Below are positions 1-8,353 of a stretch of 64,000 bases of DNA, one piece after another. Numbering within the stretch: the first letter of the stretch is position 1; every line of letters starts with the position of its first letter. This DNA comes from JBMNNS01 sp050942625 (GTDB lineage Bacteria > Bacillota > Dethiobacteria > DTU022 > UBA8154): the NCBI GenBank assembly GCA_050942625.1, contig JBMNNS010000001.1, positions 1 to 64,000 of the forward strand. The letters are read 5' to 3'. The notes under the pieces are model-generated. The model did no database searches and was not told the DNA's origin. It saw only the letters and a list, made by a program, of their open reading frames with translations. Both the position numbers and the translations under genes were made by a program.

Positions 1-987
1 AAATACTTTCCCTTCTTTAAAAATAATACCCCCATCCCTGGAACCGGATATACCGATATCGGCCTCTTTTGCTTCTCCAGGGCCATTTACAGGACACCCC
101 ATTACAGCAATTTTCAAAGGATAATTTATGTCTTTTACTATATTTTCTACCTGATTAAGCAACCCGTCAAGATCAATTTTACAGCGGGCACAAGTAGGGC
201 AAGAAATAATTTCTGGGCCAAATTGCCTCAAACCTGCAGCCTGTAAAATTTCCTTAGCTACAACAACCTCTTCTACTGGATCTCCAGTGAGGGAAACTCT
301 GATCGTATCTCCAATCCCTTTTAAAAGCAGGGAACCAATACCCAACGTAGACTTTACGATCCCTTTCAGTCCTCTGCCCGCCTCAGTAATTCCTAGATGC
401 AACGGATACGATGTAAGGTCGGAAATCCTTTCATAAGCTTCTATAGCAGTTGATACATCGGTAGCTTTAAGTGAAATAATAAAATTGCTAAAGGAGTGTT
501 TTTCAACAGCTTGTATGGCCTGTAAGGTTGACTCTACTAAAAGATCAGCATTCATTGTGTCATACTTGGCCCTTAATTCCTTGCTTACGGAGCCGGAGTT
601 TACCCCTATGCGCAACGGTATTCCCATTTTTTTTGCCTTTTCAATAACACGGGTTAGTTTTTCGGTACCTCCTATATTGCCCGGGTTTATCCTAATCTTG
701 TCAGCACCATATTCCATCGACAAAAGAGCCAAATTATAATCAAATTGGATATCTGCTATCAGTGGTACGGTGATACGTTTTTTTATTATTCCCAGGGCTC
801 TGGCATCATCCTCATTGGTAACAGCCAACCTAATGAGCTCACATCCCGCTGTAACAAGTTGATTGATTTGCTGCAGAGTAGCCCCTAGATCGGAAGTATC
901 TGTGTTTGTCATGGATTGGATAGAAACAGGCGCCTCCCCCCCAATAATAACTGAACCAACCTTTACAGGAATAGTATTTCGTCTCAC
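1..987 (-). CDS. ispG: 4-hydroxy-3-methylbut-2-en-1-yl diphosphate synthase, 3' end cut by window
   Basis: IspG (GcpE) is the iron-sulfur enzyme of the penultimate MEP-pathway step, reducing the cyclic diphosphate MEcPP to HMBPP in the cytoplasm. 329 codons are visible with no stop before the window edge, so only the last residues are missing (family about 350-370). The GTG start at 987 (V-R-R-N-T-I-P-V) sits behind a clear AGGAGG. The N-terminal barrel contains SIQSMTNTDT. The C-terminal cluster-binding part shows CPTC (Cys263, Cys266) and CPVNGPGEA (Cys298 followed by the Glu ligand region), then GISGSRDGG. It is the last visible gene of the rseP-dxr-cdsA-uppS run and shares the isoprenoid pathway with dxr. 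No internal defect seen. Confidence 0.96.
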   Translation of the reverse strand, partial: MRRNTIPVKVGSVIIGGEAPVSIQSMTNTDTSDLGATLQQINQLVTAGCELIRLAVTNEDDARALGIIKKRITVPLIADIQFDYNLALLSMEYGADKIRINPGNIGGTEKLTRVIEKAKKMGIPLRIGVNSGSVSKELRAKYDTMNADLLVESTLQAIQAVEKHSFSNFIISLKATDVSTAIEAYERISDLTSYPLHLGITEAGRGLKGIVKSTLGIGSLLLKGIGDTIRVSLTGDPVEEVVVAKEILQAAGLRQFGPEIISCPTCARCKIDLDGLLNQVENIVKDINYPLKIAVMGCPVNGPGEAKEADIGISGSRDGGIIFKEGKVF

Positions 988-1008
988 AGATACCCTCCTG
1001 TTCCGTTT

Positions 1009-2040
1009 TTAATCAAAAAATAGGCGGGTTATATCCTGAAAAGCAATAAAAATCATTAACAGGATCAAAACAGTGAAACCTATAAAATGTATAAAACCTT
1101 CTTTATGTGGATCAACAGGCCTGCCCCTTATTCCTTCAACAACCAGAAAAACAAGTCTACTGCCATCAAGAGCAGGAATAGGTAACAAATTAATGATTCC
1201 AAGATTTACGCTAATAATTGCTGCTAAAGAAAAAAGATTACTTAGCCCTTCCTTCATAACTTCACCTATTACTGCAACTATTCCCACCGGCCCGGTCACA
1301 TCAGCAGGAATAGTACCAGAAAACATTTGGAAAAGGCTTACAAAGATTAAGCGGATAAAAAACCAGGTATAGGTAAAGCCAAGACGGATAGAAGGGAAAA
1401 AAGAATACTTTTTATAGAAAGGTGCAATACCAATCAGCCCTTTACCTTCTTCCTCAGCGGTAATCACTGGTACAATAGTTTCGGCCTTATCCCTTTTGAC
1501 CAGCAGTTCCAACTTTTTTCCAGGGTTGGCATTAATTTTGGTCACCACGTCATTCCAGTCCCTCATTATTTCATCATCAATAGCCAGGATAGTATCCCCT
1601 GCCACTAAACCGGCTTCTTCTGCCCTACTGCCGGGAAGAACCTCCCCAATCCGGGTGGAGTTTGTTTGGGGTACACCCAGGAAGATAAAATAAATAAGGG
1701 AAAACAGCACTGCTCCCAATAAGAAATTCATGAAAGATCCCGCTGCTATAACAGCGAACCTGGAACTCAGTGGTTTACTCTGAAAGCTGCCTTCTTTACT
1801 TTCTTCATCACTTTCTTCATCCGGTTCTTCCCCCAGCATACGGCAGGCGCCCCCCAGGGGAAATAATTTCAAATTATAATGGGTCCCATTTTTTTCCCAG
1901 CCATACAACACTTTTCCAAAACCAATTGAAAATTCTAGAACACGCACCCCGGTCCATCTGGCCACAATATAGTGTCCAAATTCATGTACAAAAATTAAGA
2001 TGCCAAAAATTATTATGGACGCAATAATAGTGCCAAACAT
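1009..2040 (-). CDS. rseP: RseP/RasP-type site-2 membrane metalloprotease (M50)
   Basis: Intramembrane zinc protease of the M50B family; relatives cleave anti-sigma factors and leftover signal peptides in the cytoplasmic membrane. The first membrane helix carries HEFGH (residues 19-23), the zinc-binding HExxH. A PDZ domain lies at about residues 115-195 (GEVLPGSRAEEAGLVAGD), and the C-terminal helix carries NLLPIPALDG, whose Asp is the third zinc ligand. I chose ATG at 2040 (343 aa), preceded by AAAGGGGAG at good spacing. An in-frame upstream start at 2097 would overlap dxr by 43 bases and add a non-hydrophobic tail. It lies 14 bases after dxr, in the usual dxr-rseP-ispG order. The physiological substrate cannot be read from sequence. 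Confidence 0.94.
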   Translation of the reverse strand: MFGTIIASIIIFGILIFVHEFGHYIVARWTGVRVLEFSIGFGKVLYGWEKNGTHYNLKLFPLGGACRMLGEEPDEESDEESKEGSFQSKPLSSRFAVIAAGSFMNFLLGAVLFSLIYFIFLGVPQTNSTRIGEVLPGSRAEEAGLVAGDTILAIDDEIMRDWNDVVTKINANPGKKLELLVKRDKAETIVPVITAEEEGKGLIGIAPFYKKYSFFPSIRLGFTYTWFFIRLIFVSLFQMFSGTIPADVTGPVGIVAVIGEVMKEGLSNLFSLAAIISVNLGIINLLPIPALDGSRLVFLVVEGIRGRPVDPHKEGFIHFIGFTVLILLMIFIAFQDITRLFFD

Positions 2041-2054
2041 ATTAGAACTCCCCT

Positions 2055-3212
2055 TTAATAGTTTTGCAAAACAATCCTTGACTCTTCCCTTGCCCACCGG
2101 TCAACATTAATAATATCTTCAAGGGTTGGATTTAGGATAACCTTGTGCTTGTTCATAATATCTTCCAATAGTGCTGAAATATGCAGAAAAGATATTTCTT
2201 CTTTCAAAAACTTTTCTACTGCAATTTCATTTGCTGCATTCAGTACTGCCGGCATTGTTCCTCCTATTTTGCCAGCTAAGTACGCAAGGGAAAGACAGGG
2301 AAATTTATCAAGATCAGGGGGATAAAAGTTGAGGTGAAAGCAATTAGTTATATCAAAATTTGGAACACTACTTTTCCATCTTTCTGGATAACTCAAAGCA
2401 TATTGTATAGGCAGATGCATGCTCGGTACTCCCATTTGGGCTATAATAGAACCATCTATAAACTCCACCATGGAATGGACAATACTTTCAGGGTGAACCA
2501 CAACCTCAATTTTCTCCAGTTCCAACCCAAAAAGCCAATGTGCTTCCAAGACCTCAAAACCTTTATTCATCAATGTAGCGGAATCTATTGTTATTTTGGC
2601 TCCCATATTCCAGTTGGGGTGTTTTAGTGCCTGTACCGGTTTAACATTTGCTAAATCTTCTTTGTTCCATAACCGGAAAGGACCGCCGGAAGCTGTTAAA
2701 ATTATTTTGTTTACCTCATTGGCATTCCCTGCTTGCAAGCATTGGAATATAGCTGAATGTTCACTATCTATGGGGACAATACTGGTTTTGTAGGTTTTAG
2801 CTTCTCGTATTACTATTTCTCCACCAGCGACTAAAACTTCTTTGTTTGCCAATGCAATTCTCTTGCCTTTTCTTAAAGCTGCCAGGGTTGGTAGCAAGCC
2901 GCTAAAACCGACAAGGGCTACTACTATTAGATCGGCATCAGGATAGGTAGATAGTTCCACGAGGCTGTTTTCCCCGCTAAGAATAACAGTTTTTTCTCCC
3001 CTGATTCGGTTTCTAAGCTCCAGCGCTTTTTTTCCATCAGGTATAGAAACCAGGGCAGGTTTATATTTTCTGATTTGTATTTCTATAAGGTCTATATTGT
3101 TCCTGCAGGAAAGCCCGACAATTTCAAACTTACCCGGATAGCTGTCTACAACCTGCAATGTTTGTCTTCCAATAGAACCAGTAGAGCCTAAAATTACTAT
3201 TTTTTGAGCCAT
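2055..3212 (-). CDS. dxr: 1-deoxy-D-xylulose 5-phosphate reductoisomerase
   Basis: Dxr (IspC) converts DXP to 2-C-methyl-D-erythritol 4-phosphate with NADPH and a divalent metal, the first committed MEP step. At 385 aa it has the normal family length. The NADPH-binding loop GSTGSIG is at residues 8-14. LANKEVLVAGG is near residue 120, the metal site PIDSEHSAIFQ near 145, and the substrate loop SGGPFR follows. ATG at 3212 is preceded by AAGGGG. It lies in a co-directional run with cdsA and uppS upstream and rseP and ispG downstream, linking precursor synthesis to undecaprenyl phosphate production for the wall. All recognisable catalytic motifs are present. Confidence 0.97.
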   Translation of the reverse strand: MAQKIVILGSTGSIGRQTLQVVDSYPGKFEIVGLSCRNNIDLIEIQIRKYKPALVSIPDGKKALELRNRIRGEKTVILSGENSLVELSTYPDADLIVVALVGFSGLLPTLAALRKGKRIALANKEVLVAGGEIVIREAKTYKTSIVPIDSEHSAIFQCLQAGNANEVNKIILTASGGPFRLWNKEDLANVKPVQALKHPNWNMGAKITIDSATLMNKGFEVLEAHWLFGLELEKIEVVVHPESIVHSMVEFIDGSIIAQMGVPSMHLPIQYALSYPERWKSSVPNFDITNCFHLNFYPPDLDKFPCLSLAYLAGKIGGTMPAVLNAANEIAVEKFLKEEISFLHISALLEDIMNKHKVILNPTLEDIINVDRWAREESRIVLQNY

Positions 3213-3278
3213 AAGGAACCCCTTAAGTATGATTATGTTAATTATAACAAATATAACTGTGAAGTAAAGATAATACCC

Positions 3279-4073
3279 CTAGCCAGTAAGAAATAGTAGT
3301 AAAAAATAGAAAAAAGGAGCCGCAAAAAGAAGGCTATCAAAGCGATCCAATATCCCGCCGTGCCCAGGTAAAAGGTTTCCAGAGTTTTTTACATTTGCAC
3401 TTCTTTTTAGGACAGATTGGGTTAAGTCCCCCAGGGCCCCCACAACACCAATTATTAACCCCAGTGCTGCCCCTGTTGTTACTTGAAGGTAAGGCAGGGG
3501 AAGAAACCTTGCTAGCAACATCCCGGTCAGGACACTGCCTACCAGCCCCCCAATAGTTCCCTCTATGGTTTTTTTGGGGCTTATTTTGGGGGCCAGTGGC
3601 ATTTTCCCAAAATATGTTCCCACAAAGTAAGCACAAATGTCGGTGGACCAAATCAAAGCTAAGAAAAAGATTGTCAACAAATATCCATCCGGCAGTAACC
3701 TTATTGCCACTAAAAAACTTGCCAAACCTCCTGTGTAAAGTACACCCCAAAAAACGACTGCCGGTTCTTTATACTTAACCCTTGAATAAAAGAAAACGGG
3801 AAAAAGGCTCAGGATTATAAAAAAAAGAAGCCACAATAGTAAAATATAGGTCAGATTTCCCTTGTAAACCAGCAACAACGCTGGCAAAAGGAAGAAAACA
3901 CCTGTAAATTCTAGAGCTTTCCAGCCAGTCTGATGTGCTAGAGAATAGTACTCTTTTAAACCAATTAAGGAAATTAGAAGAACTATTAAACCAAACCAGT
4001 ATCCACCCATATAAACGAGGAAAAGCAATAAAGGTATCCCAACAATGCCTGTTAAAACCCGCATTTTCAACAT
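3279..4073 (-). CDS. cdsA: phosphatidate cytidylyltransferase (CDP-diacylglycerol synthase)
   Basis: CdsA makes CDP-diacylglycerol from phosphatidic acid and CTP in the membrane, feeding phospholipid synthesis. The protein is strongly hydrophobic with about eight predicted helices and ends in the family signature KRSANVKNSGNLLPGHGG followed by LDRFD. In that signature the normally conserved Lys-Asp is Lys-Asn (codon AAC), an unusual change discussed in the findings. I chose ATG at 4073 (M-L-K-M-R-V-L-T-G) because it follows a GGATGGTG sequence and matches the usual N-terminus. An ATG at 4085 is possible but has a poor ribosome binding site. It sits between uppS and dxr as in many Firmicutes. 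Confidence 0.93.
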   Translation of the reverse strand: MLKMRVLTGIVGIPLLLFLVYMGGYWFGLIVLLISLIGLKEYYSLAHQTGWKALEFTGVFFLLPALLLVYKGNLTYILLLWLLFFIILSLFPVFFYSRVKYKEPAVVFWGVLYTGGLASFLVAIRLLPDGYLLTIFFLALIWSTDICAYFVGTYFGKMPLAPKISPKKTIEGTIGGLVGSVLTGMLLARFLPLPYLQVTTGAALGLIIGVVGALGDLTQSVLKRSANVKNSGNLLPGHGGILDRFDSLLFAAPFFYFLLLFLTG

Positions 4074-4168
4074 AAAATACACCATCCAAACCGGATTAAA
4101 TTATTACCACTGGGGGATCAGCAGAATTATTATAATTGCAAGGTTTAACCGTGGGGCTTTTTTCCCCG

Positions 4169-4921
4169 TCATTGAGCATCCCCGATCCCGCCATACCTTC
4201 TTTCCCTATTTTGGTAATCAAGGACAGCTTGAAGAAAATCTTCTTTTTTAAAGTCCGGCCACAGCACAGAATTAAACCATAGTTCCGTATAAGCTACCTG
4301 CCAAAGTAAAAAATTACTAAGCCTCAATTCCCCACTCGGGCGGATTAACAGATCTGGATCAGGAATACCTTTTGTATAAAGATAGTTGGAAAAAAGATCC
4401 TCATCGATCTTTTCTATTTGTAGACCACCTTTCTTGACATCCAATGCGATCTTTTTGACTGCATTAATAATCTCCGAACGGCCCCCATAGTTCAGAGCAA
4501 AGTTTAGGATCATACCCTTGTTATCCCTGGTTTCACTAATGACCTTGTTGACAGTATCTTGGGTACGTTTTGGGAGCCTTTCCAGGTCGCCGATTATTAT
4601 TATACGGATATCTTTTTCTTGAAGAAAAGGCAGTTCTTTTTGAAGGTATTCTTCCGGTAAACGCATTAAAAAATCTACTTCCCAACGTGGCCTTTTCCAA
4701 TTTTCTGTTGAAAAAGCATAAAAGGTAACTATTTTAATCCCAATACTGTGAGCGCATCTAACTATTTCCCTTAAAACGTCCATGCCGGCTTTATGCCCAA
4801 CCATCCTGGGGAGCCCTCTATTTTTTGCCCAACGGCCATTTCCATCCATGACAACAGCTACATGAAAAGGTATTTTTTTCTCCCTTACCTGTTCCAATAA
4901 TTGTTGTTCCCTACTCTTCAT
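4169..4921 (-). CDS. uppS: isoprenyl transferase (undecaprenyl diphosphate synthase)
   Basis: Cis-prenyltransferase that condenses isopentenyl diphosphate onto farnesyl diphosphate to make the C55 carrier for wall polymers. The catalytic P-loop MDGNGRWAKNRG starts near residue 25, with the essential Asp at 26. FYAFSTENWKRP and the C-terminal RPSGELRLSNFLLWQ/YTELWF motifs are intact. At 250 aa it has the family length. ATG at 4921 is preceded by AGAGG about eight bases upstream; the in-frame ATG at 4939 lacks a ribosome binding site. It lies between the small PASTA gene and cdsA. Its product is consumed by MraY and MurG encoded in the dcw cluster of this window. Confidence 0.96.
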   Translation of the reverse strand: MKSREQQLLEQVREKKIPFHVAVVMDGNGRWAKNRGLPRMVGHKAGMDVLREIVRCAHSIGIKIVTFYAFSTENWKRPRWEVDFLMRLPEEYLQKELPFLQEKDIRIIIIGDLERLPKRTQDTVNKVISETRDNKGMILNFALNYGGRSEIINAVKKIALDVKKGGLQIEKIDEDLFSNYLYTKGIPDPDLLIRPSGELRLSNFLLWQVAYTELWFNSVLWPDFKKEDFLQAVLDYQNRERRYGGIGDAQ

Positions 4922-4980
4922 ATTAACGCCTCTGTCCATATAATTACTTTTGTGGTATAAATAGACCCCCTGGATGGGGG

Positions 4981-5211
4981 CTAGATTAAAAGCTTACTTT
5001 TCTGCTCCTTTGCAACCGTAAGCTCCAGGAGGCTATTTCCAATTATGTCTTGCTTTAAAACACGGTAAGCACCGAAGGTTTGTTCCGGAATATTCCCTTT
5101 TTTTCTAACAATTGGTGGAGCAATTTTTTTAAGGTTAAATTTTACCCCTTTTTTTTTCAACATTTCTACTGCCTGATCCAGGCGATAAGCTGTTACATCG
5201 GGAATAGACAT
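4981..5211 (-). CDS. free-standing single PASTA-domain protein
   Basis: A 76-residue protein consisting almost entirely of one PASTA-like domain: IPDVTAYRLDQAVEMLKKKG gives the typical start (I/V-P-x-V, then a helix with A-x-x-x-L), followed by beta strands and a short Lys-rich tail (EQKSKLLI). There is no signal peptide or membrane helix, so it should be cytoplasmic. That is odd, because PASTA domains normally bind muropeptides or beta-lactams outside the cell in Ser/Thr kinases and PBPs. It lies 44 bases after frr and 59 bases before uppS, in the same direction. ATG at 5211 is preceded by AGGAAA at a rather long distance. Function unknown; the domain call rests on pattern recognition. Confidence 0.75.
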   Translation of the reverse strand: MSIPDVTAYRLDQAVEMLKKKGVKFNLKKIAPPIVRKKGNIPEQTFGAYRVLKQDIIGNSLLELTVAKEQKSKLLI

Positions 5212-5255
5212 CTTGCACCATTTCCTAATATTTTCCTGATTTTTGTTTTCAGGAT

Positions 5256-5810
5256 TTATACTTCCATTATTTCAGCTTCTTTGAGGGATAATAAATGATC
5301 AATTTCTTTAATATGGTTATCTGTAAGTTCTTGGGTTTGTTCTTGCGCAGTCCTCAGTTCGTCCTCTGTTATTTCACCTTTTTTCTCACTGTTTTTTAGC
5401 GAGTCGTTAGCTTCACGACGAATGTTTCTAATAGCAACGCGTGATTCTTCAGCTTTTTTCCGCACAACCTTAACCAGTTCCTTCCTTCTTTCTTCTGTTA
5501 ATTGTGGTATGGTAAGCCTGATTACTGTTCCATCGTTATTAGGGGTCAATCCCAGGTCGGACTTGAGGATTGCCTTTTCAATCTCCCCCATTGCATTTTT
5601 ATCCCAGGGTTGAATAACTAATAGCCTTGGCTCGGGCGCTGAAATGGTAGCCAGTTGATTAAGTGGTGTTGGGGTATTGTAATAATTTACAGTAACCCTA
5701 TCAAGCAGGGAAGGGACAGCCCGGGAGGCCCTTAAAGTACTTAATTCCCTGCTAAAACTTTCCACACTCTTTTTCATTTTATTCTTGGCAATCTCAAATA
5801 TTTCTTTCAT
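5256..5810 (-). CDS. frr: ribosome recycling factor
   Basis: RRF splits the post-termination ribosome together with EF-G. At 184 aa it has the standard length. Domain I helices ([19 protein letters not shown] and the [18 protein letters not shown] region) flank domain II, with [20 protein letters not shown] and [16 protein letters not shown] as family hallmarks. ATG at 5810 overlaps the end of pyrH by 17 bases, and a GGGGGG ribosome binding site lies about ten bases upstream, so translation is probably coupled. pyrH-frr is one of the most conserved bacterial gene pairs. Confidence 0.97.
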   Translation of the reverse strand: MKEIFEIAKNKMKKSVESFSRELSTLRASRAVPSLLDRVTVNYYNTPTPLNQLATISAPEPRLLVIQPWDKNAMGEIEKAILKSDLGLTPNNDGTVIRLTIPQLTEERRKELVKVVRKKAEESRVAIRNIRREANDSLKNSEKKGEITEDELRTAQEQTQELTDNHIKEIDHLLSLKEAEIMEV

Positions 5811-6537
5811 TACTTGTTTCCCCCCTTACTATAGTGCCCAGTTTTTCACCTAAAAGAACCTTTTTAATATTGCCCGGCTGGTTTAAACCAAAAACCACGA
5901 GCTTAATATTGTTATCCATACAAAGAGAAGCAGCAGTAGAATCCATAACCCCCAGGCCCAATTTTATTATATCAAGGTAACTTAGTTCGGTAAATTTTTC
6001 AGCCCCGGGATTAAGAATGGGATCCATGTTGTAGACAGCATCTACTTTTCCTTTTGCCAACAATAGTACTTCGGCTTCAATTTCAGCCGCCCTCAATGCA
6101 GCAGTAGTGTCTGTAGAAAAATAAGGGTTGCCGGTTCCTCCTGCAAAAATGACTACCCTTCCTTTTTCCAGATGCCTGATAGCCCTTCTTCTAATATAAG
6201 GTTCCGCTACTTGCTGCATTTCAAGTGCTGTCTGGACCCTTGTGTCAACATGAATGCTTTCAAGAGCGTCCTGCAAAGCCAAAGAATTAATTACAGTAGC
6301 CAGCATCCCCATATAATCAGCTGTAGCCCGGTCCATGCCCCTTTCCCCAGCATTAGCTCCTCTCCAAATATTGCCGCCACCAACTACTATGGCAATATCT
6401 ATATTATACTTCTTTACCTCTTTTAACTCTTGGGCGATATTTTTTAACACATCATAATCTATTCCATAACCCTTTTCCCCTGCTAAAGCTTCACCGCTTA
6501 ACTTTAGCACAATTCTTTTATATATAGGTAAAGTCAT
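5794..6537 (-). CDS. pyrH: uridylate kinase
   Basis: UMP kinase of the amino-acid-kinase fold, phosphorylating UMP to UDP, which also supplies UDP-GlcNAc for wall synthesis. 247 aa. The N-terminal [12 protein letters not shown], the nucleotide/phosphate loop [10 protein letters not shown], the [20 protein letters not shown] region and [15 protein letters not shown] are all family signatures. ATG at 6537 follows GGAGG. A hairpin with a T-run separates it from tsf, so pyrH-frr expression may depend on read-through or on a promoter inside tsf. Confidence 0.97.
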   Translation of the reverse strand: MTLPIYKRIVLKLSGEALAGEKGYGIDYDVLKNIAQELKEVKKYNIDIAIVVGGGNIWRGANAGERGMDRATADYMGMLATVINSLALQDALESIHVDTRVQTALEMQQVAEPYIRRRAIRHLEKGRVVIFAGGTGNPYFSTDTTAALRAAEIEAEVLLLAKGKVDAVYNMDPILNPGAEKFTELSYLDIIKLGLGVMDSTAASLCMDNNIKLVVFGLNQPGNIKKVLLGEKLGTIVRGETSNERNI

Positions 6538-6560
6538 AAAAACCTCCAGGATTGTTCTTT

Positions 6561-6597
6561 AAAAAAAAACACTTTATTTACAAAGTGTTTTTTTCTA
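6561..6597 (-). terminator. hairpin terminator between tsf and pyrH
   Basis: Perfect nine-base inverted repeat aaacacttt (6567-6575) / aaagtgttt (6582-6590) with a six-base loop. On the minus strand it is followed by a run of T, and the other arm also has a T-rich flank. It lies 15 bases beyond the tsf stop codon and so should end much of the rpsB-tsf transcript. Confidence 0.72.
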
Positions 6598-6605
6598 AAA
6601 AAATA

Positions 6606-7226
6606 TTACGATGAGCTTTGTTCCGACTCTCCCAGGTCTTCACCCATTTCAAAACGTACAAAACGCCGTATAATTATATTTTCCCCCATTTGAGCAATTT
6701 TGTTATTAAGCAGTTCTTTTATACTAATATCTTGATCTTTAATAAAGGCCTGTTCAAGAAGACAATTTTCTTCATAATATTTTTCAATCCTGCCGCTTAC
6801 TATTTTATCGATAATTTTCTCCGGTTTATTTTCCCGTAGTGCCTGTTTTTTAAGGATTTCCCTTTCATTCTCTAGAACTTGTTCCGGCACATCTTCACGG
6901 GACAAGTAAGCTGGGTTAGTTGCAGCTACCTGCAAACAAAGATCCCTCACAAAGGATCTAAATTCTTCGTTTCTGGCCACAAAGTCAGTTTCGCAGTTTA
7001 CTTCTACCATTACACCAACCTTGCCTCCAAGGTGAATATACGAATCTATTAGACCCTGGGAGGCAGTTCTGCCGGCCCTTTTTGCCGCCTGGGCAAGGCC
7101 TTTTTCCCGAAGCAGGTTCAAAGCTTTATCTTTGTCCCCCTGGGTCTCAACTAAAGCTTTTTTACAATCCATCATACCGGCACCACTAAGAGAACGTAGT
7201 TCCTTTACCATTTCTGCAGTTATCAA
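6606..7226 (-). CDS. tsf: elongation factor Ts
   Basis: EF-Ts exchanges GDP for GTP on EF-Tu. The N-terminal UBA-like domain ITAEMVKELRSLSGAGMMDC is followed by KKALVETQGDKDKALNLLRE and the core motif NCETDFVARN. At 206 aa it is the short form typical of many Clostridia and lacks the long C-terminal module of E. coli. I keep TTG at 7226 because it follows GGGAGTGG and gives the standard N-terminus; an ATG 15 bases further in is possible but would clip the first helix. It is 40 bases downstream of rpsB, forming the rpsB-tsf unit. Confidence 0.95.
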   Translation of the reverse strand: MITAEMVKELRSLSGAGMMDCKKALVETQGDKDKALNLLREKGLAQAAKRAGRTASQGLIDSYIHLGGKVGVMVEVNCETDFVARNEEFRSFVRDLCLQVAATNPAYLSREDVPEQVLENEREILKKQALRENKPEKIIDKIVSGRIEKYYEENCLLEQAFIKDQDISIKELLNNKIAQMGENIIIRRFVRFEMGEDLGESEQSSS

Positions 7227-7266
7227 AATACCACTCCCTTAACTTTAACAAATTTAACTTTACTTG

Positions 7267-8103
7267 TTACTCGTCAGCACTTTCGGGATTGGGTTCAAAA
7301 CCTTCCCCTGTGTTTTCATCAATATCGCTGGTTTCTTCTATCACTTTTTCTGTTTCTGTTTCTGCATTTTCAACTTCATCAGATACTTCTGTTTCCTGTT
7401 CCTTTTGTAGGGCAAATTGCAGACCTTGCTTGCCTTCCAGGACTGCGTCAGCAATTTTTGAGGTAATCAGTTTTACAGCCCTGATTGCATCGTCATTCCC
7501 TGGGATAATATAATCAATTTCATCAGGATCACAATTGGTATCAACAATAGATACAATTGGTATTTTTAACTTGCGGGCTTCTGCAACAGCGTTTTTTTCC
7601 TTTCTGGGATCGACAATATAAACTGCAGCGGGTAAACCGTTCATATGACGTATGCCGCCTAAAAACTTTTCCAGTTTATTTTTCTCATGAAGAAGTTTAA
7701 TGACTTCCTTTTTAGGAAGCAATTCAAAAATATTATCCTCTTCCATCTTTTCCAGCTCAAAAAGTCTTTGAATGCGTTTCTTTATGGTGTTGTAATTTGT
7801 AAGCATACCGCCCAACCAACGTTGGTTAACATAAGGCATTTCACAACGTGTTGCCTCTGTCTCAATGGATTCCTGGGCTTGTTTTTTGGTACCTACAAAA
7901 AGAATTTCCTCTCCTTGCATTACCAGTTCCTTAACAAAATTATAAGCTACATCCATAAAGCGAACCGTTTTTTGAAGATCGATAATATAAATCCCATTTC
8001 TTTCTGTAAAAATATAATCGCGCATTTTTGGGTTCCAGCGCCTTGTTTGGTGTCCAAAGTGAACACCTGCTTCCAGTAGCTGTTTCATCGCTACTACTGC
8101 CAT
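7267..8103 (-). CDS. rpsB: 30S ribosomal protein S2
   Basis: Ribosomal protein S2 of the small-subunit back face. [18 protein letters not shown] and [18 protein letters not shown] open the protein, and QRWLGGML and [18 protein letters not shown] are core signatures. The S2 domain ends near residue 232. A strongly acidic, low-complexity tail follows (repeated Glu/Asp/Thr, about 45 residues), making the protein 278 aa rather than the usual 230-255. ATG at 8103 follows a perfect AAGGAGGT. A structured leader and a good promoter lie directly upstream, so this is the first gene of its transcript. Confidence 0.97.
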   Translation of the reverse strand: MAVVAMKQLLEAGVHFGHQTRRWNPKMRDYIFTERNGIYIIDLQKTVRFMDVAYNFVKELVMQGEEILFVGTKKQAQESIETEATRCEMPYVNQRWLGGMLTNYNTIKKRIQRLFELEKMEEDNIFELLPKKEVIKLLHEKNKLEKFLGGIRHMNGLPAAVYIVDPRKEKNAVAEARKLKIPIVSIVDTNCDPDEIDYIIPGNDDAIRAVKLITSKIADAVLEGKQGLQFALQKEQETEVSDEVENAETETEKVIEETSDIDENTGEGFEPNPESADE

Positions 8104-8133
8104 TTAAAATACCTCCTTCAGGTTTGGTTCCTC

Positions 8134-8190
8134 CGCTGCATCATTATCCCAAAGAACTCCCATGAGCACCTTTTTGGGATTCCGGCAGCG
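8134..8190 (-). ncRNA. nested hairpin in the rpsB mRNA leader, possible S2 autoregulatory element
   Basis: In the leader of rpsB two nested inverted repeats are seen: outer arms cgctgc (8134-8139) / gcagcg (8185-8190) and inner arms atcccaaa (8146-8153) / tttgggat (8173-8180). A small third stem (ctc/gag) is possible in the apical loop. The structure ends about 30 bases before the rpsB start codon. Ribosomal protein operons commonly carry such leaders for feedback by their product. Whether this one belongs to a described S2-leader class could not be tested. Confidence 0.55.
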
Positions 8191-8214
8191 TGTGTAGTAA
8201 AAAAACCACTATGT

Positions 8215-8243
8215 AGTATAACATAGTTTATGGTAAATAGCAA
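8215..8243 (-). promoter_or_regulatory. sigma-A promoter of rpsB-tsf
   Basis: Reading the minus strand: -35 TTGCTA (8238-8243), 17-base spacer, -10 TATACT (8215-8220), with TG one base before the -10 (extended -10). The predicted start point near 8208 leaves a leader of about 105 bases that contains the nested hairpin before rpsB. Confidence 0.7.
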
Positions 8244-8296
8244 AGTTTAGTTTTCCTTTGCTCCTGCAAACAGGTCTTCCTGCCCGTTAAGGCCTT

Positions 8297-8332
8297 AAAA
8301 AAAAAGCAGCCTTCCCGAAGCTGCTTTTTTTT
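8297..8332 (-). terminator. terminator after codY
   Basis: aaaaagcagc (8301-8310) pairs with gctgcttttt on the other side of a short loop, and long A and T runs flank both sides. This is a classic intrinsic terminator ending the dprA-to-codY transcript, just ahead of the rpsB promoter. Confidence 0.85.
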
Positions 8333-8353
8333 AAACCCCTGGAATATATTTGG

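Noticed and set aside
3337..3750. 137-residue open frame antiparallel in frame to cdsA
   Set aside because: It lies wholly inside cdsA on the same strand in another frame, with no ribosome binding site and odd composition (Cys, Trp and His rich).
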